Position numbers and translations under genes: made by a program. The notes beneath the pieces are model-generated. The model was given only the letters and a program-made list of their open reading frames with translations, did not search any database and was not told where the DNA came from. A DNA stretch of 64,000 bases, from contig CBDCAU010000009.1 of the NCBI GenBank assembly GCA_965214115.1, positions 62,001-126,000 of the forward strand. Direction: 5' to 3'. The stretch is from Owenweeksia sp965214115. GTDB lineage: Bacteria; Bacteroidota; Bacteroidia; Flavobacteriales; Schleiferiaceae. Below, one piece after another: positions 53,333 to 61,724 of the stretch; the first letter of the stretch is position 1; the number at the start of each line of letters is the position of its first letter.

Positions 53333-53608
53333 ATGAATGTAAGCCTCACCGAAAAACAGGAAAAATACATCGACGAGCGCGTGAAAAGCGGTGATTTCCA
53401 AAACCGTAGCGAAGTGGTGCGGGATGCGCTGCGGCAGCACGAAATGGCGCGGGAAAAAACGATTCGGGATATTCTAAAATTGATAGAAACCGCTTGGGAC
53501 GGGCCGGCGAGCAAATTCTCCATCAAAGAAATGATTGAGCAAGAGAAAACTAAACGGAAAAATCCGTCAGTATTTTCAATTAAAAACGAAAGCGGAAATT
53601 CAAAGTGA
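53333..53608 (+). CDS. Orphan ParD-like antitoxin
   Basis: 91 residues. Residues 1-45 form the ParD ribbon-helix-helix (MNVSLTEKQEKYIDERVKSG, FQNRSEVVRDALRQHE). Antitoxin genes of this family normally overlap or precede a ParE gene, but no toxin reading frame follows before the next convergent gene. It lies between gyrA and gyrB. It may be a relic or an antidote acting on a remote toxin. Confidence 0.75.
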   Translation: MNVSLTEKQEKYIDERVKSGDFQNRSEVVRDALRQHEMAREKTIRDILKLIETAWDGPASKFSIKEMIEQEKTKRKNPSVFSIKNESGNSK

Positions 53609-53804
53609 AAACTGATAAAGCCAATATCCAACAAATTCTGTTTTTCAACTAAGAATCATTAACCAAGAATCCCAGCCCTCCGCTGCTGCGGATTCTATCC
53701 GTATCCGGTCAAGCGCACGCGACATAATCGCGGGGCAGCTTGAAGGTGCGGGGTATTGACAGGTTTTTTAAATCTGCAAGGTGATGTGTTTTCATCTTTG
53801 AAAA

Positions 53805-55178
53805 CTACCTCCCCACCCAAAATTTCTTAACCCTAAAATGCCCTCCCCTTTTTACCATCAAAAAATACATTCCTTTTGATAAATTTTCAATATCAATTTT
53901 CGGGGGATTTCCATCAAAAAAGAACGCGCCACTTTTCACCTTTTTCGATTGTGAATTATAAATCTCGAAATCATAATTTCCTTCCGCTACATTTTCTATA
54001 AAAATCGCATCCTTGGCGGGATTTGGAAAAACGGCAACATTTGGGTTTGAAAATTTTTCTTCGGCAATGCTAATACTTTGATTCCGAATCCGGATAATCG
54101 CCATCGTGAAAGGCGGCGTGTTTTGCCGCGACATCCCGTTGGTGGCGATATAAACCGAACCGTCCGGCGCGGTCAGCACGTCGCGGATGCGGCCGAACTG
54201 CCCCGCCAAATATTCTGTGGTGGAAACCACCTGATTGCCAGACGAATCCAATTGTATCGAATAAATAGACTGGTCTTTCAGCACCGCCATCAAAATGGAA
54301 TTTTCCCATTCGGGGATGGCGGCGCTTCCGTAATAATCAATGTCCGACGGTGCAATGGTGGGCGTCCACGCAAAGAGCGGCTCCACCACGTTGGAATCTT
54401 GGCAAAACTGCATTTCACTCGGCAAATCGCAAAAACCTTCCACGTTGGGCCAGCCGTAGTTGCGGTCTTTCAAAATCAAATTGAATTCATCGTCGGTGGT
54501 CGGGCCGTGCTCGCTGCTGTAGATTTTCCCGTTGGGATGCAAAACCAGCCCCTGCGCGTTTCGGTGGCCGCTGGAATAGACGTAGGAATTCGGATCGGGA
54601 TTGTCGGCGGGAATCGAACCGTCCAAATTCAACCGCAACACTTTGCCGTTCAGCGAGTTGGGGTTTTGCGCGGACGGTTTGTCCAGCGCATCGCCGGTGG
54701 TCATCAGCAAGGTGGAATCTTGCAAAACCAGCAAACGCGAGCCATCGTGGTTGCTCGCCCCGTCGATGCTATCGATGAGGATGGTTTCGTTGATCAAGCT
54801 CGTCCCGTCGTATTCCCAGCGGCTCAACCGTTCTAAAATATTGGAAGGCGAACCAAACGTATAAACCACATACACAAAGGGTTGCGATTGAAAATCGGGA
54901 TGTAAAACCATCCCCAACATCCCGCTTTCGCTGTTTTGGACGACGGTGGCGGAGTGGTCGAGAACCACGTCTTGCATCCCCGTTTGTGGGTCGATGCGGG
55001 AAATTCGGCCGTAGCGCTCGGTCGTCCAGATTTGGCCGCTGGGCGCGAGTTTTATTTCCCACGGTTTGTCCAATGTAGAAATGATGGTATCGATGGAGAG
55101 GGTGGTGCTGTCCAAGGTTTGGGCGGTGGCGGATGTAGCAAAGAGGATAAACGCGGGAAGGAGGATGATGTGTTTCAT
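53805..55178 (-). CDS. PQQ-dependent sugar dehydrogenase-like protein with T9SS sorting domain
   Basis: 457 residues with a signal peptide (MKHIILLPAFILFATSATAQ). Residues 25-370 match the six-bladed propeller of soluble aldose sugar dehydrogenases (glucose/sorbosone type), with SGHRNAQGLVLHPNGKIYSS and DEFNLILKDRNYGWPNVEG motifs. From about 380 the C-terminal AVFPNPAKDAIFIENVAEGN and later SKGMYFLMV segments form a type IX secretion sorting domain. It should be exported to the cell surface. Catalysis is predicted only from the family. Confidence 0.85.
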   Translation of the reverse strand: MKHIILLPAFILFATSATAQTLDSTTLSIDTIISTLDKPWEIKLAPSGQIWTTERYGRISRIDPQTGMQDVVLDHSATVVQNSESGMLGMVLHPDFQSQPFVYVVYTFGSPSNILERLSRWEYDGTSLINETILIDSIDGASNHDGSRLLVLQDSTLLMTTGDALDKPSAQNPNSLNGKVLRLNLDGSIPADNPDPNSYVYSSGHRNAQGLVLHPNGKIYSSEHGPTTDDEFNLILKDRNYGWPNVEGFCDLPSEMQFCQDSNVVEPLFAWTPTIAPSDIDYYGSAAIPEWENSILMAVLKDQSIYSIQLDSSGNQVVSTTEYLAGQFGRIRDVLTAPDGSVYIATNGMSRQNTPPFTMAIIRIRNQSISIAEEKFSNPNVAVFPNPAKDAIFIENVAEGNYDFEIYNSQSKKVKSGAFFFDGNPPKIDIENLSKGMYFLMVKRGGHFRVKKFWVGR

Positions 55179-55361
55179 AAAAAAAGGAACGCCAAAAGCC
55201 AGCAGTAGGTTTTGATGCCAAGGGTGTGGGCGGCATTTTCATTTTATAAAAAAAACGGTTGGCGCACTATCTTAAGTAAAACTAATTTTAATTTCTGTAA
55301 AACCTTTTCATCACTTTTTCATTATATATGCCTTATTATCAATAATTTCAACTTTACAAAA

Positions 55362-56370
55362 ATGAATATTCAACACACAGAAATGCATACCGCTAATCAT
55401 CGGATTTCGCGGGTAAACTGGGGCAGCATCATCGCCGGCGGGCTGACCGCACTGGCCGTGGCCACGCTGCTGAACTTGCTGGGCGTGGGCATCGGCTTTA
55501 CCACCATTGACCCACTTACCGAAACCGACCCGCTGGCGGGTTTGGGGACGGGCACGTTAGTATGGTACGTCATTTCCAACTTGGTGGCGCTGTTCCTTGG
55601 CGGGATGGTGGCCGGCCGCACGGCGGGTTTTCCCAATAATGGCGACGGTGCGCTGCACGGCGTTTTGGCGTGGGGTTTTTACGCCGTGGTGTCATTTATC
55701 TTGCTGACTTCCACGGTGATGGGGGGTTTTGAACGGGGTGTCCGGCGCCATCGGTTCGCTCTTTGGCGGCAACAGCGATCAAAAAGAAGTGGTGGTGAAC
55801 GTACAACGCCAGCAAGACCGCAGCCAGCAGCAGGCGCAGACCAGCTACGCCGATGTGAAGCAGGAGGTGTTCCAGCTCATTCGCAAGGGAGAGCGGCTCA
55901 ACATTTTGCCCGACGATGCCGCCGAGGAATCCCGCGAGGCACTGGGGAATCTCCGCAGCGACGCCCGCGAGGCTTGGCGCGATTTGAATCTCGACCAAAA
56001 TATCGACCGCTTTTTCAACGACATAGAGGTGGACTTGGACGATAACGGCGACTTGGACATTTCGGTGGACGGAGAATATTTCCAAAAGGACGAGATGAAG
56101 GAATACCTGGCGGACAATACCGATTTGTCGGAGGCGGAAATCAACGGCATCATCAATAAATGGGACCGCAAGATTGACCAAGCGGTGCAGAAGGCCGAGG
56201 AACTCTATGCCGAGGCCAAGCAAAAGGCCGAGAAATACAGCGACCAGTTTGCGGACGCGATGGCCAAGGCGTGCATTTGGGCTTTCGTGGCGATGCTGTT
56301 TGGGTTGTTGGCCGCGGCGGGCGGAGGGTTTTTAGGCTCTCCGAAACACGCGGTGCGGGAGGTGGAGTAG
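55362..56370 (+). pseudogene. Membrane protein with a frameshift in a G6 tract
   Basis: The first frame (from the ATG at 55362) encodes a membrane N-terminal part with two or three hydrophobic segments (GSIIAGGLTALAVATLLNLL, TAGFPNNGDGALHGVLAW) up to STVMGG. The second frame, from about 55729, continues VSGAIGSLFGGNSDQ, an acidic helical region and a C-terminal membrane segment (IWAFVAMLFGLLAAAGGGFL). They join if the G6 at about 55721-55726 had five bases (or eight). A single protein of about 335 residues is the likely original. Family not named. Confidence 0.65.
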
Positions 56371-56406
56371 CCTTTGTCTCGCTTACATAATTTTTAAAAA
56401 TAACAA

Positions 56407-56431
56407 AGCCGTCTCGGATTCCGAGACGGCT
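56407..56431. terminator. Bidirectional terminator
   Basis: AGCCGTCTCGGA and TCCGAGACGGCT pair perfectly around a single T, followed by T5 on the plus strand. Confidence 0.85.
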
Positions 56432-56454
56432 TTTTGTGTCCAATGCGATTCAAA

Positions 56455-56637
56455 TTATTTTGGCCGCTGGTTTTTTTCCAAATGTTCTTTCATAAAGTCC
56501 GGCAAGCCGTGTTTTTCAAAATATTCCACGGTCTCCCAATGTTTTTTTGGGTAAAAAGATTCATCATTGTACCTGTCCAAACTTTCGTCAATAGTAACCG
56601 ATAATCTCTTTAATTTACTACGGCTTTTTGTTTTCAT
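56455..56637 (-). CDS. Small partner protein, gyrB-proximal cassette 1
   Basis: 60 residues from the ATG at 56637 (a longer frame to 56730 overlaps the preceding pseudogene). C-terminal core FYPKKHWETVEYFEKHGLPD resembles the other small partners (F.EK...A.E..KK.GLP). It starts 10 bases after the end of the preceding DUF6934 pseudogene, the same spacing as in cassettes 2 and 3. Confidence 0.6.
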   Translation of the reverse strand: MKTKSRSKLKRLSVTIDESLDRYNDESFYPKKHWETVEYFEKHGLPDFMKEHLEKNQRPK

Positions 56638-56647
56638 ATCGTCAAAT

Positions 56648-57090
56648 TTATAAAAATAATCGCCTAACGAAAAATTCATCATAAGAACGTCCTTTGCTGA
56701 AAAGCTCCCAATGCCCTGATGTACTACCAAAAACCAAAAAATTTTGTTCTGCCAACTTGAGGTATTTGTTTATTCCTATTTAATAAAGGCGGTTTCGCGA
56801 TTTTGAAACTCCCTTAGCATAAATCCAAGCGTCAGGATTCTCTCCGGTAAAAGAAGTACGGCATTCGCCACAGTGGCCAAAACTTTCTCGGTATCACGAT
56901 TCTCGGTTACCACAGAATCGTTAATTATTCTATCATTTACTCTATCTCCAAATACCAAATTGTACACATTATCATTGTCAATTGGTATAAATTGTATCGC
57001 CTTTTTGATTTTTCCTTTTGGCCCAATGCTGACAAATTCAAAACTGTTAAAATCACGATTCGCATTTAAAGAATAATGAGGCAATTTCAT
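56648..57090 (-). pseudogene. DUF6934-family gene, cassette 1 (pseudogene)
   Basis: Start MKLPHYSL matches the other copies. The frame breaks after ATVANAV: in another frame, PDAWIYAKGVSKSRNRLY follows, then a stop at the position of Gln in the intact copies, and the rest (NKYLKLAEQNF to the end) stays in register to 56648. One frameshift and one nonsense codon make it a pseudogene. The direct open frame yields a truncated 104-residue protein ending at 56776. Confidence 0.7.
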
Positions 57091-57118
57091 TTTATAAATG
57101 TAAAAAAGGACGGTATAA

Positions 57119-57146
57119 AAAAAGCGAGATTTGCACCTCGCTTTTT
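57119..57146 (-). terminator. Terminator-like hairpin of cassette boundary 1
   Basis: AAAAAGCGAG and CTCGCTTTTT pair around 8 bases. Equivalent positions at 58125-58140 (left arm decayed) and 59144-59173 (behind gyrB) show that the terminator was copied with the cassette. Confidence 0.7.
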
Positions 57147-57170
57147 CCTTCAAAATCTTACCGAAAACCA

Positions 57171-57232
57171 TTAAACATTAATATTTGCATATTTAGCTTT
57201 TTTCTCAATAAATTCACTTCGCGGCGGCACAT
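57171..57232 (-). pseudogene. Duplicated 3' end of gyrB, copy 1
   Basis: About 20 codons reading VPPRSEFIEKKAKYANINV and TAA, aligned with the last residues of GyrB (VPPRREFIEKNAKYAKIDV). It sits between a cassette-2 small gene and the cassette-1 DUF6934 gene, in the same orientation as gyrB. Confidence 0.75.
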
Positions 57233-57234
57233 TT

Positions 57235-57426
57235 TCAGCTCTCACTTTCTTCCTCTCGCATTCTTGCCAAATCTTCTTCCACTTCTTTTGGCAATCCTGA
57301 TTTTGCCAACCTTTCCCTGGCCAGTTTTACCTTTTCAGGAAAATAAATTTCGCCTGAGGGATTATTTAAACGCTTGTCCACTTTTATGTAGGGCGTTCTT
57401 GACTTTTTTATCTCTTAGGTTTTCAT
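57235..57426 (-). pseudogene. Second small gene of cassette 2 (pseudogene)
   Basis: A 64-codon frame beginning ATG AAA ACC TAA: the stop at codon 4 disables the normal start. The rest (KVDKRLNNPSGEIYFPEKVK, LAKSGLPKEVEEDLARM) is close to the cassette-3 small proteins. Confidence 0.65.
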
Positions 57427-57433
57427 AGAAATA

Positions 57434-57619
57434 TTACGAAAACTCGCTACTCTCTTCCCTATCTTTTTCTACTTCCGCCGGTAGTCCCCTCTTCCTAATG
57501 TTTTCATTCGCCATCTTCAATTTATTAGGAAAAAGTACAACATCATCATATTTATTGAGACGTTTAGTAATTTTAAAACCGCTGGATGTTTTTTCTTTCG
57601 AAGAATCTTTTATTTTCAT
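57434..57619 (-). CDS. Small partner protein, cassette 2
   Basis: 61 residues (KRLNKYDDVVLFPNKLKMAN, RKRGLPAEVEKDREE). It starts 10 bases after the cassette-2 DUF6934 gene and ends 7 bases before the pseudogene above. Basic middle, acidic tail. Confidence 0.6.
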   Translation of the reverse strand: MKIKDSSKEKTSSGFKITKRLNKYDDVVLFPNKLKMANENIRKRGLPAEVEKDREESSEFS

Positions 57620-57629
57620 AATGTCAAAT

Positions 57630-58073
57630 TTACAAAAATCTTCTTTGGGCTAAAAAGGCCAGATAAGCCCTGTCGGATTGAAACCGCTCCCAACCTTCCT
57701 CCGTTTCACCCAGCAATCGAAAATCTTGTTCCGCCAAGGCCAAATGCCTATTAATTTTCATTTGGTATAAACGATTTCTTGATGTTGAACTGCCTGTGGC
57801 ATAAATCCAAGCGGTTGGATTCTGTTCAGTAAATTTATATACCGCAAACATTACCGTTGCTAAAATTTTGTCCGTGTCGCGATTATCGGAAACTGCCAAA
57901 TCGTCCAAACCCTGCCTTTCATTTTTATCGCCAAAAGCTAAGTTGTAAATATCCTCGTTTTCGGTGCGTTTAAATTCAATCAGTTTTGGAATTTTACCCT
58001 TCGGTCCTTCGCTAATAAACTCATAACTGTGGAAGGTTTCACTAATTTCGACCGAGTACTGCGGTAGTATCAT
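57630..58073 (-). CDS. DUF6934-family protein, cassette 2
   Basis: 147 residues, intact. Pattern: YSVEISETFHSYEFISEGPK, IYNLAFGDKNERQGLDDL, AVSDNRDTDKILATVMFAVY, PTAWIYATGSSTSRNRLYQM, ending AYLAFLAQRRFL. Predicted alpha/beta cytoplasmic protein; the conserved WIYATGS...RNRLY core could be its active or binding site. DUF6934 is a Bacteroidota family without assigned function, recognised here from memory. The small gene follows after 10 bases. Confidence 0.7.
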   Translation of the reverse strand: MILPQYSVEISETFHSYEFISEGPKGKIPKLIEFKRTENEDIYNLAFGDKNERQGLDDLAVSDNRDTDKILATVMFAVYKFTEQNPTAWIYATGSSTSRNRLYQMKINRHLALAEQDFRLLGETEEGWERFQSDRAYLAFLAQRRFL

Positions 58074-58166
58074 ACCAAAATTTTAGGCAATTTTAATAAA
58101 AAAAACTATCTAGAAAAAACAAAATTTCCACCTCGCTTTTTTCATTCAAAATTTTACCCAAAAAAC

Positions 58167-58274
58167 CTACATATCAATCTTCGCATATTTCGCATTTTTT
58201 TCGATAAACTCCCGCCGCGTCGGCACATCATCCCCCATCAACATCGAGAAAATGCGGTCGGCCTCGGCGGCGCT
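58167..58274 (-). pseudogene. Duplicated 3' end of gyrB, copy 2
   Basis: 36 codons reading AAEADRIFSMLMGDDVPTRR then EFIEKNAKYAKIDM and TAG, aligned with the GyrB C terminus. Only two residues differ (Pro to Thr, Val to Met), while several codons differ synonymously. No upstream gyrB sequence is attached; it lies between the small gene at 58280 and the cassette-2 DUF6934 gene. Confidence 0.85.
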
Positions 58275-58279
58275 TTCTT

Positions 58280-58474
58280 TTAGCGTTTATTTTTTTCCTC
58301 TGTTACTCTCGCCAAGTCCTCTTCCACTTCTTTTGGTAATCCCCATTTTTTCAGACTTTCCTCAGCGCGGCGATGCTTTTCAGAGAAAAGAATTTGGCCA
58401 TCTCGTTTGTCCAATTCAGGGTCAATTTTTACACGAATTTTGCCGAAAGGGCTTTCGATTGTTTTTGTTGTCAA
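58280..58474 (-). CDS. Second small partner protein, cassette 3
   Basis: 64 residues (GQILFSEKHRRAEESLKKWG then LPKEVEEDLARVTEEKNKR). Starts 18 bases after the first small gene. Directly after its stop comes gyrB-tail copy 2. Confidence 0.6.
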   Translation of the reverse strand: MTTKTIESPFGKIRVKIDPELDKRDGQILFSEKHRRAEESLKKWGLPKEVEEDLARVTEEKNKR

Positions 58475-58492
58475 AATACAATACTGAAAAAG

Positions 58493-58663
58493 TCAGATGC
58501 TCTCAATATCTTCTTTGATAAAGTCAGGCAGGCCATATTTCTTAATCCGCTCCTTTGCCAATTTCACTTTTTCCGAAAAATAAGACTTTCCTGAAGGATT
58601 GTTCAACCTTTTGTCCACCGTCACGCTGGGTATAGCTGACTTTTTGATTTTTTTGGTTTTCAT
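58493..58663 (-). CDS. First small partner protein, cassette 3
   Basis: 56 residues from the ATG at 58663 (KKIKKSAIPSVTVDKRLNNP, GKSYFSEKVKLAKERIKKYG, LPDFIKEDIESI). It starts 10 bases after the cassette-3 DUF6934 gene. Its GKSYFSEKVKLAK core matches GKDWFPEKVAEAK at locus 41359. Confidence 0.65.
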   Translation of the reverse strand: MKTKKIKKSAIPSVTVDKRLNNPSGKSYFSEKVKLAKERIKKYGLPDFIKEDIESI

Positions 58664-58673
58664 TTCTACAAAG

Positions 58674-59114
58674 TTAAGTAAATCTTCTTTTTGCCAGAAA
58701 AGCATCGTACGATTGATGGCTTTGAAACACCTCCCATTGTCCGCTGGTTTCCCCATAAATTTCAAACTGTTTTTTCAATAGCTGAATGTGTTTGCTCAAA
58801 CCTCTCCGATAAAGCCTGTTACGTGCTGCCGTGCTGCCCGTTGCGTAAATCCAAGCGTAAGGATACCTATTTGAAAATGAATGAATTGCCACAGCAACTG
58901 TGTTCATAATCTTCTCAGAATCCTGATTGTTAGAAATCGAAAAATCGTCAATTTTTTCACCGTCTAAATCTCCAAAAGCTATATTGAAAATGTTACTGTT
59001 CCCTAATCGTTCAAATTGAATTTTCTTTAGAATGAGACCTTTCGGGCCAAGACTTGCAAACTCAAATTCTAATGATTCCTTACTTGATGAAAGTGAATAG
59101 CGGGGCAAATGCAT
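58674..59114 (-). CDS. DUF6934-family protein, cassette 3
   Basis: 146 residues from the ATG at 59114 (MHLPRYSLSSSKESLEF), chosen because it lines up with the other copies; a longer frame lies upstream. Shared segments: FASLGPKGLILKKIQFERLG, FNIAFGDLDGEKIDDFSI, SNNQDSEKIMNTVAVAIHSF, YPYAWIYATGSTAARNRLYR, ending YDAFLAKRRFT. It is the first gene after gyrB, separated by a terminator-like hairpin at 59144-59173. Confidence 0.7.
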   Translation of the reverse strand: MHLPRYSLSSSKESLEFEFASLGPKGLILKKIQFERLGNSNIFNIAFGDLDGEKIDDFSISNNQDSEKIMNTVAVAIHSFSNRYPYAWIYATGSTAARNRLYRRGLSKHIQLLKKQFEIYGETSGQWEVFQSHQSYDAFLAKRRFT

Positions 59115-59143
59115 CCTTACAAAAGTACAATTGAATGTAAATA

Positions 59144-59173
59144 AAAAAAGCGAGACTTTCACCCCGCTTTTTT
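59144..59173 (-). terminator. gyrB terminator
   Basis: On the minus strand AAAAAAGCGGGG pairs with CUCGCUUUUUU (two G.U pairs) around a 7-base loop, 24 bases after the gyrB stop. Confidence 0.65.
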
Positions 59174-59197
59174 AATTCAAAATCTTACCAAAAACCA

Positions 59198-61141
59198 TCA
59201 CACATCAATCTTCGCATACTTAGCATTTTTCTCAATAAATTCCCGCCGCGGCGGCACATCATCCCCCATCAACATCGAGAAAATGCGGTCGGCCTCGGCG
59301 GCACTGTCGATGGTCACCTGCCGCATCGTGCGGTATTCGGGATCCATCGTGGTGTCCCACAATTGGTCGGCGTTCATTTCGCCCAAACCTTTGTAGCGCT
59401 GCACCGAAATGCCCGATTTGTTTTCGCCGCCCATTTCCATAATCAGGCGGTCGCGTTGGTCGTCGCTCCAAGCATACTGGCCTTTTTGGCCTTTTTTCAC
59501 TTGGTACAAAGGCGGCGCGGCGATATACACGTAGCCGTTCTCAATCAACTCCTTCATATAGCGGAAAAAGAAAGTGAGGATGAGAGTGGCGATGTGGCTG
59601 CCGTCCACGTCGGCGTCACACATTATCACGATTTTGTGATAGCGCAACTTGGCCAAGTTCAACGCTTTGGTATCTTCCTCCGTGCCGATGCTCACGCCGA
59701 GGGCGGTGAACATATTTTTAATTTCCTCATTCTCCAAAACCTTGTGCGCCATCGCTTTTTCCACGTTCAGGATTTTCCCCCGTAACGGTAGAATCGCTTG
59801 GAAATTCCGGTCGCGGCCTTGCTTGGCCGTGCCGCCCGCCGAGTCGCCCTCCACAAGGTAAATTTCGCAAATCGAAGGGTCGGTTTCCGAGCAATCGCTC
59901 AGCTTCCCCGGCAGCCCCATCCCGTTCATCACGTTTTTGCGCTGCACCATTTCGCGCGCCTTCTTGGCGGCCATCCGCGCCTTGGCGGCCAGCACCACTT
60001 TCTGCACGATTACCTTCGCCTCGTTCGGGTTTTCTTCCAAATAATTGGTCAGCATTTCGCTCACCAATTGGTCCACGGCGCCGCTCACCTCGTTGTTGCC
60101 CAGCTTGGTTTTAGTCTGCCCTTCAAATTGCGGTTCCATCACCTTTACGGAAATCACCGCCGTCAATCCCTCACGGAAATCGTCGCCGCTCACCTCCACT
60201 TTTTCCTTGGTCAGGATGCCGCTGTCATCGGCGTATTTTTTCAGCGTCCGCGTCAGTGCGCGCCGGAAGCCCGTCATATGCGTGCCTCCCTCGTGGGTGT
60301 TGATATTATTGACGTAGGAATGGATGTTCTCGCCAAAACCGTTGTTGTAGTGCATCGCCACTTCCACGGGCACATCGTTCTTTTCGCCCTCCATCGAAAT
60401 CACCGTGGGAATGAGTTTTTCCCGCGTCTGATCAATGTATTCCACGAATTCTTCCAGCCCTCTTTCGCTGTGAAAACGGTTGGAGATGTAATTTCCCTCG
60501 TCATCCTTTTCGCGATGGTCGGTCAAAGTGATGGCGATTCCCTTGTTCAAATAGGAAAGCTCGCGCATCCGCGCTTCCAAAATATCGTAGTGATATACGA
60601 TGTCATTAAAAATGTCCGTATCGGGTTTGAACGTGATTACCGTTCCGCGAATATCCGTTGTACCATCCTCTTTTACAGGATATTGCGGCGCGCCCCGCTG
60701 AAACTCCTGAATGTAATGTTTGCCGTTTTTATGAACTTCGGCGGTGAGGTGCGACGACAGCGCGTTCACGCAGGAAACGCCTACACCGTGCAGTCCGCCA
60801 GATACTTTGTAGGAATCTTTGTCGAATTTGCCGCCGGCGTGGAGCACCGTCATCACCACTTCGAGCGCCGAGCGGCCCTCCTTTTCGTGCATTTCCACGG
60901 GGATGCCGCGGCCATTGTCCTTTACGGTAATCGAATTGTCCTCGTTGATGGTCACGTCAATCTGGTCGCAGTGGCCGGCCAGCGCCTCGTCAATCGAGTT
61001 GTCCACCACCTCATACACCAAGTGGTGGAGGCCTTTCATCCCCACATCGCCGATGTACATCGAAGGCCGTTTGCGCACCGCCTCCAACCCTTCCAATACT
61101 TGGATGCTCGATGCGCCGTATTCTTTTGGTATGTCGCTCAT
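59198..61141 (-). CDS. gyrB: DNA gyrase subunit B
   Basis: 647 residues, standard for a GyrB without the large enterobacterial insert. GHKL ATPase motifs: EVVDNSIDEALAGH, DNGRGIPVEMHEKEGRSALE and GGLHGVGVSCVNALSS; TOPRIM begins at VEGDSAGGTAKQGRDR with DADVDGSHIATL later. The C-terminal segment VPPRREFIEKNAKYAKIDV is duplicated twice downstream. It supplies ATP-driven supercoiling with GyrA. The upstream region has a TATCTTTG box. Confidence 0.97.
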   Translation of the reverse strand: MSDIPKEYGASSIQVLEGLEAVRKRPSMYIGDVGMKGLHHLVYEVVDNSIDEALAGHCDQIDVTINEDNSITVKDNGRGIPVEMHEKEGRSALEVVMTVLHAGGKFDKDSYKVSGGLHGVGVSCVNALSSHLTAEVHKNGKHYIQEFQRGAPQYPVKEDGTTDIRGTVITFKPDTDIFNDIVYHYDILEARMRELSYLNKGIAITLTDHREKDDEGNYISNRFHSERGLEEFVEYIDQTREKLIPTVISMEGEKNDVPVEVAMHYNNGFGENIHSYVNNINTHEGGTHMTGFRRALTRTLKKYADDSGILTKEKVEVSGDDFREGLTAVISVKVMEPQFEGQTKTKLGNNEVSGAVDQLVSEMLTNYLEENPNEAKVIVQKVVLAAKARMAAKKAREMVQRKNVMNGMGLPGKLSDCSETDPSICEIYLVEGDSAGGTAKQGRDRNFQAILPLRGKILNVEKAMAHKVLENEEIKNMFTALGVSIGTEEDTKALNLAKLRYHKIVIMCDADVDGSHIATLILTFFFRYMKELIENGYVYIAAPPLYQVKKGQKGQYAWSDDQRDRLIMEMGGENKSGISVQRYKGLGEMNADQLWDTTMDPEYRTMRQVTIDSAAEADRIFSMLMGDDVPPRREFIEKNAKYAKIDV

Positions 61142-61174
61142 TTTCTTTGCGTTATGTAAAATTTAGCAATCCCA

Positions 61175-61182
61175 CAAAGATA
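61175..61182 (-). promoter_or_regulatory. Putative -7 box of gyrB (TATCTTTG on the minus strand)
   Basis: Identical to the octamer before gyrA; 33 bases before the gyrB ATG. Confidence 0.5.
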
Positions 61183-61724
61183 CACTTTCCGCCCCTGAAA
61201 ACAATGCTGAAACCCGCTTGAAATCAGGGGTTTTTCACAGGTTTTTAACAAAAAGAAGGATGGGAACGCGGATGACGCGGATTGAGCTGATTTTACGGAT
61301 TTTTTTTGAGATTTTTCGCTATTTCAAAAGCCCCCTAAATCCCCCGAAGGGGGACTTTCCGTGCGTGATTTTCAGACGTGATTATTACACAAGATTTCCC
61401 CCCTTTGGGGGATAGGGGGCTTAAAGACCCCATTTTCCACCTCGCCTCCCCCTCTCAGAAGGAGAGGGGGCGGGGGGTGAGGTATTTTAAGAAATTGCCG
61501 CCGCCCTTTCAGGGCTCAAAACGAGTGTGCATTCACATCCAAGGGCGTTGCCCTTGGCTAAATGATTTTGCCCTTTCAGGGCTTAGCGGAGTAAGATAAA
61601 ATCTGCGAAATCCGCGAGATCTGCGTGAGAAAAAATCCGCCCCAAGCTGCCAAATCCGCGCCTGCCTGCCGGTAGGCAGGTTCCCATCACGCCGCTACCT
61701 CCCCCCTTTGGGGGATAGGGGGCC
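61183..61724. repeat. Repeat-rich spacer
   Basis: Contains an ACGCAGATTTCGC family pair (61261-61302 and 61598-61629, inverted), CCCCCTAAATCCCCCGAAGG with its complementary TTTGGGGGATAGGGGGCTT, GCCCTTTCAGGGC palindromes (61504, 61571), and the CTGCCTGCCGGTAGGCAGG palindrome near 61662. No gene seen. Confidence 0.65.

Noticed and set aside
59798..61159. 453-codon plus-strand frame opposite gyrB
   Set aside because: Shadow of gyrB, His/Arg/Phe/Val-rich with no domain.
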